A DNA stretch of 64,000 bases, from contig NMRA01000002.1 in assembly GCA_002633005.1 (NCBI GenBank), positions 2,860,175 through 2,924,174 of the forward strand, given 5' to 3'. Position numbers and translations under genes: made by a program. The notes beneath the pieces were generated by a model. It did not search any database. It was not told the DNA's origin and saw nothing but the letters and a program-made list of their open reading frames with translations. Numbering within the stretch: the stretch's first letter is position 1; every line of letters begins with the position of its first letter. Origin of the DNA: Phoronis australis. Its lineage: Eukaryota > Phoronida > Phoronidae. This document shows positions 27,801-40,300 of this stretch, piece by piece.

Positions 27801-30800
27801 TATGAATCCATATGAATCCATGTGAATCCGATCAGTCATTTCTAAGATAACGTTCTGAAGTTAGCCAAATTAGGACTTTTTTCTTGGGTCATGCGCAACC
27901 TTGAAGCCTTTGTTGGCCGGATTACTGAGAAATAATTCATTTCAACTTAGGTGTGAACATTGTATCTTTAGCGACGATTAGATGCCGCTGTGGAACATTA
28001 AAATTCAGTACACATTTGTCACCTACTGTGACAGTGTGCGTTTGCGTCATGCAGTTAAAACAACCTCCGCTCAATCAGCAGATATCAAAGTGGTGCAGGA
28101 TAATTGTGGACCAACTAGACTGCTGTCACTATGTCCTAACAGAGTGGAGCTTACTGATTGCATTAACTCTGGAAGGCTGCCCTCCTTTGTCATATACAGT
28201 CTTCCGTCATCATTATGTATCGTGTGACTGAAGCCACTCTGTTTCCTGACCTCTTTCTTATCAGTGGAAGTCCTCCTAAATGCTGCTTGTTTCAGATCCA
28301 CTTCATCGTAGGAGAGCGATCTCCTAGCCTGTGACTGCTGCGATTCTCGTCGCTGCTTTTCATTGAAAGATTTGCGTTTTATGTCATCAAATGGCTTGAG
28401 AGTGACCTTTGGTTCGGGCCTATCCTGATTCTCTTCATTGTCAATGGTGTGGCGCCGTTTATCGACACTGCCTTGCCGAGAGTTCCTCTTTATAGATGAC
28501 GCTTGCATTTTTTTCGTTCGTGAAGCCACATGAGCTGTGCTGTCTGGACTGTCCTCAATGGCAAATGTTTCGGGAACCGTCTGAAGATTATCAAGTGGCT
28601 GCAAAATGTCCATGTTTGATTCCGGCATATCCTGTTTCTCTTCATTATCTATGGTCTGGTGCTGTTTAGCGACACTATGTTGCTGAGACTTCTTCTTTTT
28701 AGGTGACGCTTGTGTTTTTTTCATTCTTGAAGGGGCTTGAACTGTGCTGTCTAGACTGTCCTCCAGAGCGGACGTCTTGGGAACCATCTGAAGATCTTCG
28801 CTTGGCTCGATGCCATCCTCCTTATTAGCTTCCCATTGGTTAATGTGAGGAACCGCATCTATTCGTGTTTTGGTGCCTTGTTTGGTCAATTTCAATCTGC
28901 TTTGTTGAGATGGTGAAACTTTGAGAATAATGTCTCTTTGCACTTTTGAAGTATTCTGCCGTTTACTAGACATTCTTTTTAAGAATGCTCCAGCAGGTTC
29001 GTCAGAATCGTCATCTTCTGATTCAGCGTCTTCGTCAGATGTTTGGCGTGATTCACATGGCACACTGAGTGTTCTCTCATCTCCTAGTGTTGTGGAAAAA
29101 GAAAACTCAGTGGTGCCCACTTTTGAAAAAAATGTCCTCATTTTCTCTTGAAGCTGTTTTAATTTCTGTCTGTTGTTTTGTTCTTTTGTTTCATACTGTG
29201 GCATCCTTTTACCACTAAATTCTGAAGTATTAATTTTGATGTGTTTAGCACTCTGATCGATGAGTTTTACTTTTTCAGCCTTAACAGTTAACGACTTGAG
29301 ACCCACCTTATGATTTGCCTCACGCAGTGCAGCTCTTTCTTTGTAACATTTACTGCTGGAAGGTTTGTAAGATTTTCTTCTTTTCGTTTTGATTTCTTCG
29401 CTTCCGAACACTTTTCCTTTCTTTGCTACATGGACGCTATCTACCTTGGGCATTTCGTGTTCATTACTCATTTCATCGCCCATCTGTGGGAAGTTTGGTG
29501 ATTCGTCAGGACTCATAAAGTGCTTTGTTGTGGGATCTTGGATTTTGATTGGATGGAGGAACAAGTATCTTAATCGGTTACTGGAAGACATCAGAATCTT
29601 AATTATCAATAAGTTTGTTTTAATGTAGTCTTTCGTTCACATGTGCTGTGGGATTCTGCAATTTTGTGCCCTTGCCTTTTGTAATAAGACATTCAATGAA
29701 GTAAAAGGGAAGAAAAGATGGTCAATGATCTTGATAAAACTAACTACTGCTCAACACTTTGTGTTGAATACATTATGGGGCATGTCAGGATTAGACTTAC
29801 GCCAGTTATGTCGGAACAGTGATTTGTAATTGTTCACAACAATACTCGTATCTAGTGGTCTTATAGGTATTTGAAGAACGATTGACTATTTGCTTGGAAT
29901 TTCTAGAATATGCTTGAATTGGTGGAAAACTTCGGAACAAGTAATAAGTGCTCCGGCATGAGTGTTATTCACTGACAGGGCAAACATTTACAGAATCAGC
30001 AGTTACATAGTTGATAGATACTTAGACAATCGGTGTTCTCTACAGGCTGTTTTTGACCCATCAGTGTGTTGATTTTGAATTTTGTTGTGACGAGTTTGGC
30101 TTCCTTGTATCTAGTTTGAAAACCTAAGCAACATGTTTGAATTATTGGGAGATTAGTCATTTTTAAAGCAAATTGGGAATTTTTTACTTTTGGCCCTGTT
30201 CACCGCATTTATTTCGAGGCTTACTCACAGTTTTCAGTATAGACACGTTCATGAAGTTTGAATTTCACCCTAGTTTAATTTTTTTTTGTTGTTGAGAACA
30301 CTGTCAATAGGGAGCTAGCTGTAGGGACAACAAGTGTGGCAGTTGCTGAAAGTGACTCAAGAGGTCATCACATTGACACAAGTTGACAATTCACAATACT
30401 GACTAGAGCAGAAGAGCGTTGTGTCTGCAGTTTTGTCTGAATAGAAGTGTGTGTGTTCGCTGGTGATTAACTGGAACCAGCCTTCAGTTTATCATCCCAC
30501 TGTAAGCTATTAGCACTGGTCAGCGATGACTTGCACCCACCTATCCACAGGGAAAACATGGCATCACTTAAGTTGTTAATTTCAATGCAAACAACACCAG
30601 ATTTTCCATGTTTTTCTGACAGGGATTCTCAAAACACTTTCTCTGCAAAATAGATTTGAGTATTGGGAATGAGCACAGTACCATGTTAAACGATTGTGTC
30701 TGCAAGCAAAGACATCTAACTGGTGTGCCAAAGAGGAGTGGCTTTTGATGGTGGAAACTTCATTCTTTAAGAGCCGTAAGTAAAGTTGTTCCACTGTGTA

Positions 30801-33800
30801 ACAAGAGAGGGCTCTGATTGTGTTTTGTGGCCAGCACGTGCAAGCGTAACGCTGTGATCTGTGCCACTTAGCTATCCACGCCTCTCTCAGTGATTCCTCA
30901 AGAGGTGGCACCACTCCTGTCCATCGATCCAGTACATGGAATGAGTCCGATTCAACAGTTACATCTGGAAGTGAGTTGGCAAAGTAGTCAACGATGGTCG
31001 GCACATATTTCTTACTGTTCCTGTAATTAATAAAACACACTGTTTGTGTTGGACTAATCAGAGTGTTCCTTTTTTCTATCACAAATTTATTGAATTCATC
31101 CTCGAATGATGGCTTTGACTCGTGACACCATGTTTTCCTACGTCCCGACTCTCGCTGTGAAGTTCGTTTCAAAAGATGCTGCAACTTTAGGTACTTACTC
31201 CGTCTCCGGTTTTGCGAGGAACTTGTGAGGTACGATTTCATAAAGCTCTCACTTGCCTGTGGGCAATATTTAGCAACGTCTATTCTTCGGTCATTGGTCA
31301 AAGCTTGTGGGCTATTGTCAATTTCTGTGGTTTGGGTTTTTCCTGACGTAATCTTGTCAGTCCCATCGCTCAAACACTTGTCCATAGAAAATAGTACACT
31401 TTGCTACCTTTCGACTAGTGCGTGTTCTTAGGTATAGTATTCTCTTAAATTAAACCTATGAAACAAGTGTGTGCTCATTGTCTGAATGGCCTTGAGGCTA
31501 AGTTACTATACCGTGCATTATGGGAAAATCATTTGTAACAAATACATCACTAACTGTTTGATGTCATGTAAATTTGCAACTCTGTTGGCCTTTCATATCG
31601 AGCTCATTCGTACAATTTTGGTCAATGTCCGTGCCATGTTGTTGTGCACATTACTGTGTATAATAATAATCATACCAGGTTTTGCAATAGATTTCCTTCC
31701 TCATTCGACCCTCTTATTTTCTAATAGAATCAGAAATATTTTTTGTAAGTGCAAAATCAGATTACATTTCTTGCCTCCACTATTGCAAGAAAGTTTCATT
31801 TTTTCAAACATAAAACCTTCGATTGGCTGATACTTGGAACATCACTCTCATCTAAGAAATACACTTTTTAAGTAATCGTGAATTATATCGTATCATTCTC
31901 ACCTTATATTCCAGAATTTCGTTTTAGCGGGAAATGCATTTCACAAGCTTAAATTGTATAATTATTGTGTACATGATGACATCTTACAGAAAATGACGAA
32001 TGATCAAATGTGCACTTTCCATTGCACTTTTGCTAGTTTCAATAGTGGTGTTTTCATCATTTCAGAAGATATTTTTTGTGTGATTTGAATCTGTTGGTTA
32101 TTTTCTAGAATGCAGAACTTTCTATGCTGCTTTTTTCTGGGGAAAATTCTCTCCCCTTTAGGCTTAAGTCGGATGTTTGGTCTCGATGACCACTCAACTA
32201 TTTCTGAAAACTAATTTATCTCACTTCCTCAAAATACCAAGTTTCTGAGAATAGACCTATAACTGCTAATTAAGGAGTGATATCCACAACTTATTGCTTA
32301 TCTGCAACGTGGTGACATTTACATTTGTGGAAAAAATATTCAATAATGGTAAGTCATAAATTCTGACTTGAGGGCACAGACCAGGGCTTTTCCGTGCATT
32401 ATAATAAGTTCATGAAACTTGTAATGAAATTGAAAGTGCACCCACCAACATACCCGGTTTTACCGACGCCTCAGTACGCTTAATTGGACGAGCTGTGGAC
32501 AGGCACTGACTAAGCTAAAGAACACCTTGTCATATACCAGTTGTGTTGAGTACGTTCAGCTGTCTGGCTCGCAAAGGGTCTTTAGGTAACTCGGATAATT
32601 TTTAACCCATAAATCTAATATATTAGGAAGCATTTAAATGAAAATAATTCTTGCATAATCGTAGTCAAGGTATTGTTTTTGGGTAAGAAATAATTTTCAC
32701 GGAGTTCGATATTGTAGACATGAAAAGTTTAGCATGACACTTGAAAATTCCACTTATTCATGCTATTAGCTACAAATGTGCTGTCTTTTTATGCAAGGCT
32801 ATGGAGACTAGGTTATAGCTGCTTTGCAGAAGTGTAGTGCACATGTCACGAAGTAGCTGAAGCATTGCATACTGGGATTGACCCGAGTAACCTGCCTTGC
32901 ATTCAATAAGAAAAGCACTTCGAAGCGCTTTCCGCGAGCACTTCGAATTGTTAGACATCACTAATGAACGATCTGTTATGCAGCTTGAGAAACGCCCGCC
33001 AAAAGGAGGCGCTTTCTACGAGCGCGCCGTTAAATATCGCAATATCCCGAAACAGTTCAAAGCGCTTTCCTTATTGAGTGCAAGGCAAGTGTCGGCAATG
33101 GTTTGCGAGAACTCAGTAGGCCTACAAACAAATATGAATAAATAAAATTTGACAGAAGTAGATGTGACAGGGGCTGTCATAAACAATCCAATTGAAGCGT
33201 GCTCCATTTCAAAGCTCAAACGTTGGCTGCGTTGTACAAATGTAAGCAGGAAGGACTTGATCTTCTAGCACTGTAAATACTAGTACTAGAGTTTTTCGAC
33301 CCTTTTCACACTATTTTGCACTTTCATATAAATGTTGTAGATATACATATTTTTCCGAGACAATGCAGTGGTTACTCGGACCTTTCCCAAGACACATCGT
33401 GGAACCATGGGGCATGGCTTTCAAAATGCCAGATCTGCATATCAACTATTGATTTTTTTTTGTTAAAAATGGTAAAGTTTTTGCGTTAGACCACCGATTT
33501 TTTAGGCTGAAAGACATCCATGGATGCGTAATATGTATCTAATGAAATGTAATCAGTTAACGGAATTTGCAAGTTTCATGGGTGAATTTTCATGCCTGGA
33601 AGTTATTGCGATCTATGTGAAAAATTTCATACACTTGTCTCTGTTAATATGTGGTTTCATGTATTGAAAATTAGTACCGTATTCGCCCTAATAAGCGTTC
33701 ATGCCCCTACAAACATCCCCCAGGCATTTTCAGTCTTTGCTAAAATAAGGGACGAGTCCTATTATGTTCTGGCCTTTCAGCACAGACACAGCGTACTTAT

Positions 33801-34282
33801 CAAAGCGATTGTGTTGTATCTTTCTTGTACAGATCTTCTCCCTCAACAGGAATTATCCAAATTTCTTTGAACACGTGAAAACCGCGAATCGAAGACTAGT
33901 AAAAACTTGACCTTTGTTCAGTTAAAATAACGTGGCTAGGAAGGGCGCGCTACATTCAAGAATCTGTCATCGAAGATTAGTCTTCGAGAACTATTTATTC
34001 ATGAAATGGGTAGCATAGCATCCACAAGAAATACTGGCACTTATTTCCAAAAGTTTCTAATACCATAAAATACGTTTGCGTTATTTTTAAGGGGGAATTA
34101 TTAAATTAAAAGTAATTGGTATTTTAAAGTCAAAATGACCCACTGATAGTGAACACTTCTGCACCCTTACACCCCCCCCGAATCTCCCGAAAAATAACTG
34201 TTGGACTGTCACGCATCCAGTCACCCGTCTACTCAGTGACATCGGCCTTACCGAGACAATTCTCGAACATTTTTTAGCAGAT

Positions 34283-34313
<31 letters not shown>

Positions 34314-37300
34314 CTTTTATTTATTTACATTACATAATAATAATACATTGATTAAAATTTGATTTCAATTAGGAGGCCTTGTAAAGGTTATTGACCGCTG
34401 ATAAGAAGGTCCCCTGTACAAGATAAACAAATGGAAATGCAAAAATCAGTAGGAATACTTAAGAAAACAGTGAATTTGTGCTGAAAACGACCGACACACC
34501 AGGAACCAAGAAGTAAACTGGCACAGCTCAGGAGATTTTGAGAATAAAATTAGATACTGTTACATATGAAGCAATTGGAAATATGACAAACTGGATCGTA
34601 GTTGCTAATAACAAAATTGGTTAAGAACCTGGAGAATGCTTGCAAAGAATGCGTTTTTATTATATTTAGAGCAGAGACTGGTATTTCGTTGTTGTTTATA
34701 AGTCGAGGAATCTGAAATCTAATACAGGCTCTTGATGACAATTTGTTGGACGGAGGAATTAAAATTTTGGGTTGTATTGTCGGTATAGTAGCTGAGTATT
34801 GATTCAGGTATGTAGGTGTTTTAATGTGTCTGGTTGGCTTATATTGGATGGGTTTACTAAAGAAGTTGTTAGTGTAAAAATACTTAGGAAGCTGATTATT
34901 GAGGAATTTGTAGTAAAATTTTGCAGTTGAGATTTTAAAGATGTCTTGAACTAGAGGGAGGCGAAGTTCCTTACATATGGGCAGAGAGTGAGCATTATAA
35001 CTGGAATTTGATATATTCCTAAGGATTCTTTTCTGGGCTGTNNNNNNNNNNNNNNNNNNNNNNNNNNNNNNNNNNNNNNNNNNNNNNNNNNNNNNNNNNN
35101 NNNNNNNNNNNNNNNNNNNNNNNNNNNNNNNNNNNNNNNNNNNNNNNNNNNNNNNNNNNNNNNNNNNNNNNNNNNNNNNNNNNNNNNNNNNNNNNNNNNN
35201 NNNNNNNNNNNNNNNNNNNNNNNNNNNNNNNNNNNNNNNNNNNNNNNNNNNNNNNNNNNNNNNNNNNNNNNNNNNNNNNNNNNNNNNNNNNNNNNNNNNN
35301 NNNNNNNNNNNNNNNNNNNNNNNNNNNNNNNNNNNNNNNNNNNNNNNNNNNNNNNNNNNNNNNNNNNNNNNNNNNNNNNNNNNNNNNNNNNNNNNNNNNN
35401 NNNNNNNNNNNNNNNNNNNNNNNNNNNNNNNNNNNNNNNNNNNNNNNNNNNNNNNNNNNNNNNNNNNNNNNNNNNNNNNNNNNNNNNNNNNNNNNNNNNN
35501 NNNNNNNNNNNNNNNNNNNNNNNNNNNNNNNNNNNNNNNNNNNNNNNNNNNNNNNNNNNNNNNNNNNNNNNNNNNNNNNNNNNNNNNNNNNNNNNNNNNN
35601 NNNNNNNNNNNNNNNNNNNNNNNNNNNNNNNNNNNNNNNNNNNNNNNNNNNNNNNNNNNNNNNNNNNNNNNNNNNNNNNNNNNNNNNNNNNNNNNNNNNN
35701 NNNNNNNNNNNNNNNNNNNNNNNNNNNNNNNNNNNNNNNNNNNNNNNNNNNNNNNNNNNNNNNNNNNNNNNNNNNNNNNNNNNNNNNNNNNNNNNNNNNN
35801 NNNNNNNNNNNNNNNNNNNNNNNNNNNNNNNNNNNNNNNNNNNNNNNNNNNNNNNNNNNNNNNNNNNNNNNNNNNNNNNNNNNNNNNNNNNNNNNNNNNN
35901 NNNNNNNNNNNNNNNNNNNNNNNNNNNNNNNNNNNNNNNNNNNNNNNNNNNNNNNNNNNNNNNNNNNNNNNNNNNNNNNNNNNNNNNNNNNNNNNNNNNN
36001 NNNNNNNNNNNNNNNNNNNNNGTGTATGTATGTGACCGTATGATGTTGATGTAAAGAAGTTATCTATTAAAGTTGCTGATGTGGGGCTAAGACGTGTAGG
36101 GTATGTAATTGAAGGTCTTAAATTGTGATTTGTCATAAAATCCAGGAATGTTTGAACTTTATTATTTGTTTGTGTCTCTAGAAGATTTAAGTTATAATCT
36201 CCACCTAAAATCAGTGTTTTACGCTGATTTTGAAGGTTTTCGATGATGGGACAGAACTCTTCAATAAACGAGTGAAGTTGGCGGTCTGTAAAAGTTACCG
36301 ACGCAGATGCTTTTGTTGTTAATAGAGATAAAAGTGAGTAGGCCTTCGAACGTAGAATAAGTATCAAGAACTTGAATTTTTTTGACATGAAGATTATCAT
36401 TTACGTAAGTGATAAGGCCACCGTGTGTTGAACATAAGCTAGATGCAGGCTTAGAGTACATGTTGTAACCGTCAATTTGAAAGACTGAAAGGCAGCTGGT
36501 CGTGGTTAACCATGATTCTTGTATTAAGATAATGCCGAAAAATAATTCTTTAGAGTGAATGTTGTGCAGGAATGATTCAAACTGAGTGAATTTTGCGTTA
36601 AGTGATTGAATGTTAATACTTAACACGGTTAGACTTGATTTATTTAGTTTAAGAAAGTTTTTAACTCCTTCTGTATCAAAAAAATGGGATTTGGTGAGCC
36701 TCGGTGCAACATTCAAGGGACTTATATAAGAGACAGAAGTCTAGTGCATTCTCACCTCCATAACTAGATAATAGAGGAGCAGGATCAAGAGCTGCGCCAG
36801 CAGAAAACTGGCTTACGTTGGCCATAAATGGATATTTACATGTGTTATTCTTTGATTGGTCCTAGGATATCGGTCGTCATATAAGTTCATTGAAATAGCG
36901 CACATGAAAAATTCACAAGGGGTGGGTAAGATAAACAGATAAAAAGTTTAAACAAACTTATACAGATAAGATAGATACTGAGATACATACATGAAGCATT
37001 AGACATTTGGAAACTTTAACATGTAAAATTACAAGTCAAATCCATGCATATATATAGATAGTAAACACTATTTGGATTAGCTATTCAGTGATAGATAAGT
37101 ATCTAGAGTAGCTTCAGGCAGTCGATGGTAGCGACCCCAGTTGGTCTACATGTGTAATATTGATGAACTAACCTGATGATGCGGTGAGGGTGTATCTCCA
37201 TAGACAGAGAGCGGGATTCAGTTTGACACTATACCCCGTGCTGGGTGTACACAAATTAGTCTTGTGACTGAACTTAGTGTTACATGAGACCATCCTGAAT

Positions 37301-40300
37301 GAATAGAATCTAGCTTGGGACCCAGGTCGCCATAGGTGTTCTGCAGTCAGTTTGCCAGAAATAGTTTCAACACTGTGCGTGCTGATACAATAGGTAATGA
37401 AAGTCGGAAACACAATCGGGATGTCGTTCGTGTAAGGTTTCCAGACTGCTGACCAAGCGCACCACAGGTGCCCAGTAATCATCAGCCGTACTAACTTACG
37501 TTTACGAACACTTGATAGGCCTACGAACATGGCCGTTCAGGTCTAACGAGGCAAACTCAGCAAGGAGCCAGGTTCAGAGAATTACCATTTAACGTCACTG
37601 AGTTAAAAGTGAGTTACTGGCATAGTGTGTACACTTCAGGGTTATGTTACGTAAGAGATACGAAAACACTGAAGATTGGTCAAACTCAATGAAGAAAATG
37701 GACATACTGTCGTCGAAGTAAACATCAGAGGCTAGTGCTGTTGGAATATAAACCACCGGGGGTGCTCATAGAATAACAGTGAGTCAACGGTAAAAGTGAA
37801 GCATAACTGGTTTACTATACTGACAGGCTGGTGGAATAAATTTTGAACAGCAAAACATTATAATGTATGTGATACTTAACATACAGTGTATTGGCATGAT
37901 ATGAGTCCAGCTTAAAGAAACATGCAAGTGCAACTCGCTCAAGCTGTCAGAAATGACAGTGCACAATTACTAGGTAATTATGTTTAACTTACAATGACAG
38001 TGCATAATTACTAGGTAATTATGTTTAACTTACAATGACAGTGCATAATGACTAGGTAATTATGTTTAACTTACAATGACAGTGCATAATTACTAGGTAA
38101 TTATGTTTAACTTACAATGACAGTGCATAATTACTTGGTAATTATGTTTAACTTACAATGACAGTGCATGATTACTTGGTAATTATGTTTAACTTACAAT
38201 GACAGTGCATGATTACTTGGTAATTATGTTTAACTTACAATGACAGTGCATGATTACTAGGTAATTATGTTTAACTTACAATGACAGTGCATAATTACTA
38301 GGTAATTATGTTTAACTTACAATAACAGTGCATAATTACTTGGTAATTATGTTTAACTTACAATGACAGTGCATAATTACTAGGTAATTATGTTTAACTT
38401 ACAATGACAGTGCATAACTACTAGGTAATTATGTTTAACTTACAATGACAGTGCATAACTACTAGGTAATTACAATGACAGTGTGAGAAATGTCCTGCAC
38501 TGGATCTATGATCTGCGGGATGTCAGCTTCAGTGACTACGTGCACTATTCGCTTGTCATTCATTTTCAGGAATATTTCACCATCAGTTGTCCAAGTTTTC
38601 TCGCAAGGACTGTTTCTATCATTACACATTTGGCAGCATTTGTAAAACAAGGCTGATCGTCGCTTAGTTAGACTTTCACTGATGAAGATCTTGTCACCGG
38701 CCAGAAGTTTGCGTTTTTTGATAAAGGTTAGACGATCGCTATAAGAAATGAATTTGCAGATAAGGTTTCAAGTTTTATTTGCTGATGGTTTACCTAGTCT
38801 GTGGGCTCTGCTTATGTCTTTGCGTGTTAGGTTGATGTCTATCTTCTTGCCAATATTAATAACCTTGCTAGTAACGTCCTCGTTGTCGTCTTTGATTCCT
38901 CTTATGATGACACATTCTCTTCTGCTGTATTGTTCTTGTAAATCCAGGTTAACTTTGAGTTGATCCACTTCAGCTTTCAATGATACAATCTCACTGTCTT
39001 TCTTACGTATGATATCCTCGTATTTCGCCGTGATGGTTGCAATATGTGGTTCAATAAATTTAGAGTACAGGGCGTGTTGAATCTTGTCATTTGAGAACGC
39101 CCTCAGAAGCGCTTCAACAAGATTTTCATCTTCTTCCCCATCTGTGTAACTTTGCAGGCGTGTTTTACTTCTTGTTGTTGAAGTCATAGTTAGATGAGTT
39201 AGTCGAGATATTGAGGAAAATGAGGTATATGCAGAAAATTTGACGAGCAATTCGAGTTAGCTTTTCGCGCTCAAACACATCACGTGATTTTTTGAGATCA
39301 CCAAGTGCTAAATAAAAGATGTTCTGCTTTACTGCTTAGTTACAATGCACTCCTACATTGTTACATGAACTCTAATGACACGCACGCGCTCGATTTCTCA
39401 CACAATACGCAGACGAACTTCAAAACAAATGTCACGTGACAACAACGTGTGTTCATCCAGAGATTTTTCTCGTGTTGCGGAGTACCATCAAGCGCAGGTT
39501 TGGACTTAATATGCAGTTAATCCCGACTCCACAGGAATTTAAAAATCTTAGGGACGCTACTTTGAAAACGGGGAAGGCTTCAGGTAATTTGTTGAGTCGC
39601 AACTACATTTTCACTCAAGAATTCAACTTGACCTATTGGCGACCACGAGGTAGCGACTTATCAGTTGGCGAGTTTTCGCTCTGGGAATTTCTGAAAAATG
39701 CTCGTAATTAAACAATAAAGTTTGATAGCAATGCACTGCAATTTTGTAGAAACTCTGTCATAAGTTATACATCACAGAGTGTAAATTTGTTGAATTCTAG
39801 CTTACGAATTCACCTGTTTCAGAGACTGGGTTTCAACCACTTTTGGGCTGTAATAAGCGCCCCTCTTCCTGAACTAAATTTTTCTAAGCGCCTAGGCGCT
39901 TATTAGGGTGAATACAGTAATTAAAAAGATATTAAAAAATTAAAAAATGGCAACAAAAGTAAACAAATAATTTGAAGCATGGTTCCTAACCACTGAACCG
40001 TTACCTTAACTCATATCTGCCATTTTTTTCAATTAAAACACAACATTATCTATAAGTTGACTGGAAGTCTATCAATGTTCACTCACTGAAACATCGTCAA
40101 GCTCAGCATCATTATTCATTTCCAGAATTTAAATAAATGCAGTCGTCGTTAATCATTTTCTCAACCAACATCTCGTAACCTGACATTGACTCATCCGACA
40201 TAATTCTGTCTTGACTGTCATGTTGTATCCGTCTACTAGCCAAGGTGCTTGGGTTGTAATTAAAACTGATGAAGTCAAGCATCATTTTGGGAGTTATCTC

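Larger units (their letters stand above)
34288..39260 (-). mobile_element. Decayed LINE (APE-type non-LTR retrotransposon), minus strand
   Basis: On the minus strand the order is ORF1 (39187-38462), a 41-bp minisatellite, about 1.2 kb of unassigned sequence, ORF2 (about 36747-34550, with a gap), then a 3' end with AAATAAATAAAAG and a TC microsatellite tail at 34288-34310. A microsatellite 3' tail and APE-like endonuclease fit the CR1/L2/Jockey side of the LINEs (established knowledge). The precise clade cannot be set because the reverse transcriptase lies in the N run. The copy is defective, with a nonsense codon in ORF1 and a frameshift in ORF2. The 5' boundary is approximate. Confidence 0.8.
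33677..39917. mobile_element. 6.2-kb TIR-bounded element with TA flanks, carrying a LINE
   Basis: The left end CCGTATTCGCCCTAATAAGC at 33677 is matched, inverted, by CTGTATTCACCCTAATAAGC ending at 39917: 19 of 21 positions identical. TA lies outside both ends (33675-33676, 39918-39919). The two ends may bound a single DNA element of the Tc1/mariner type into which a LINE and other sequence inserted, or may be two separate relatives in opposite orientation. The non-LINE part is small (33698-34285 and 39260-39896), consistent with a MITE that received insertions. A minor extra copy of TAATAAGCGCCC lies at 39851-39862. Confidence 0.55.

Noticed and set aside
32897-33145. 82-codon plus-strand exon
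   Set aside because: Protein-like composition, but it lies antisense in the nested-gene region without an acceptor/donor pair that I could support.
37955-38478. CRISPR array
   Set aside because: The whole 41-base unit repeats without unique spacers, in a eukaryotic genome inside a LINE; it is a minisatellite.
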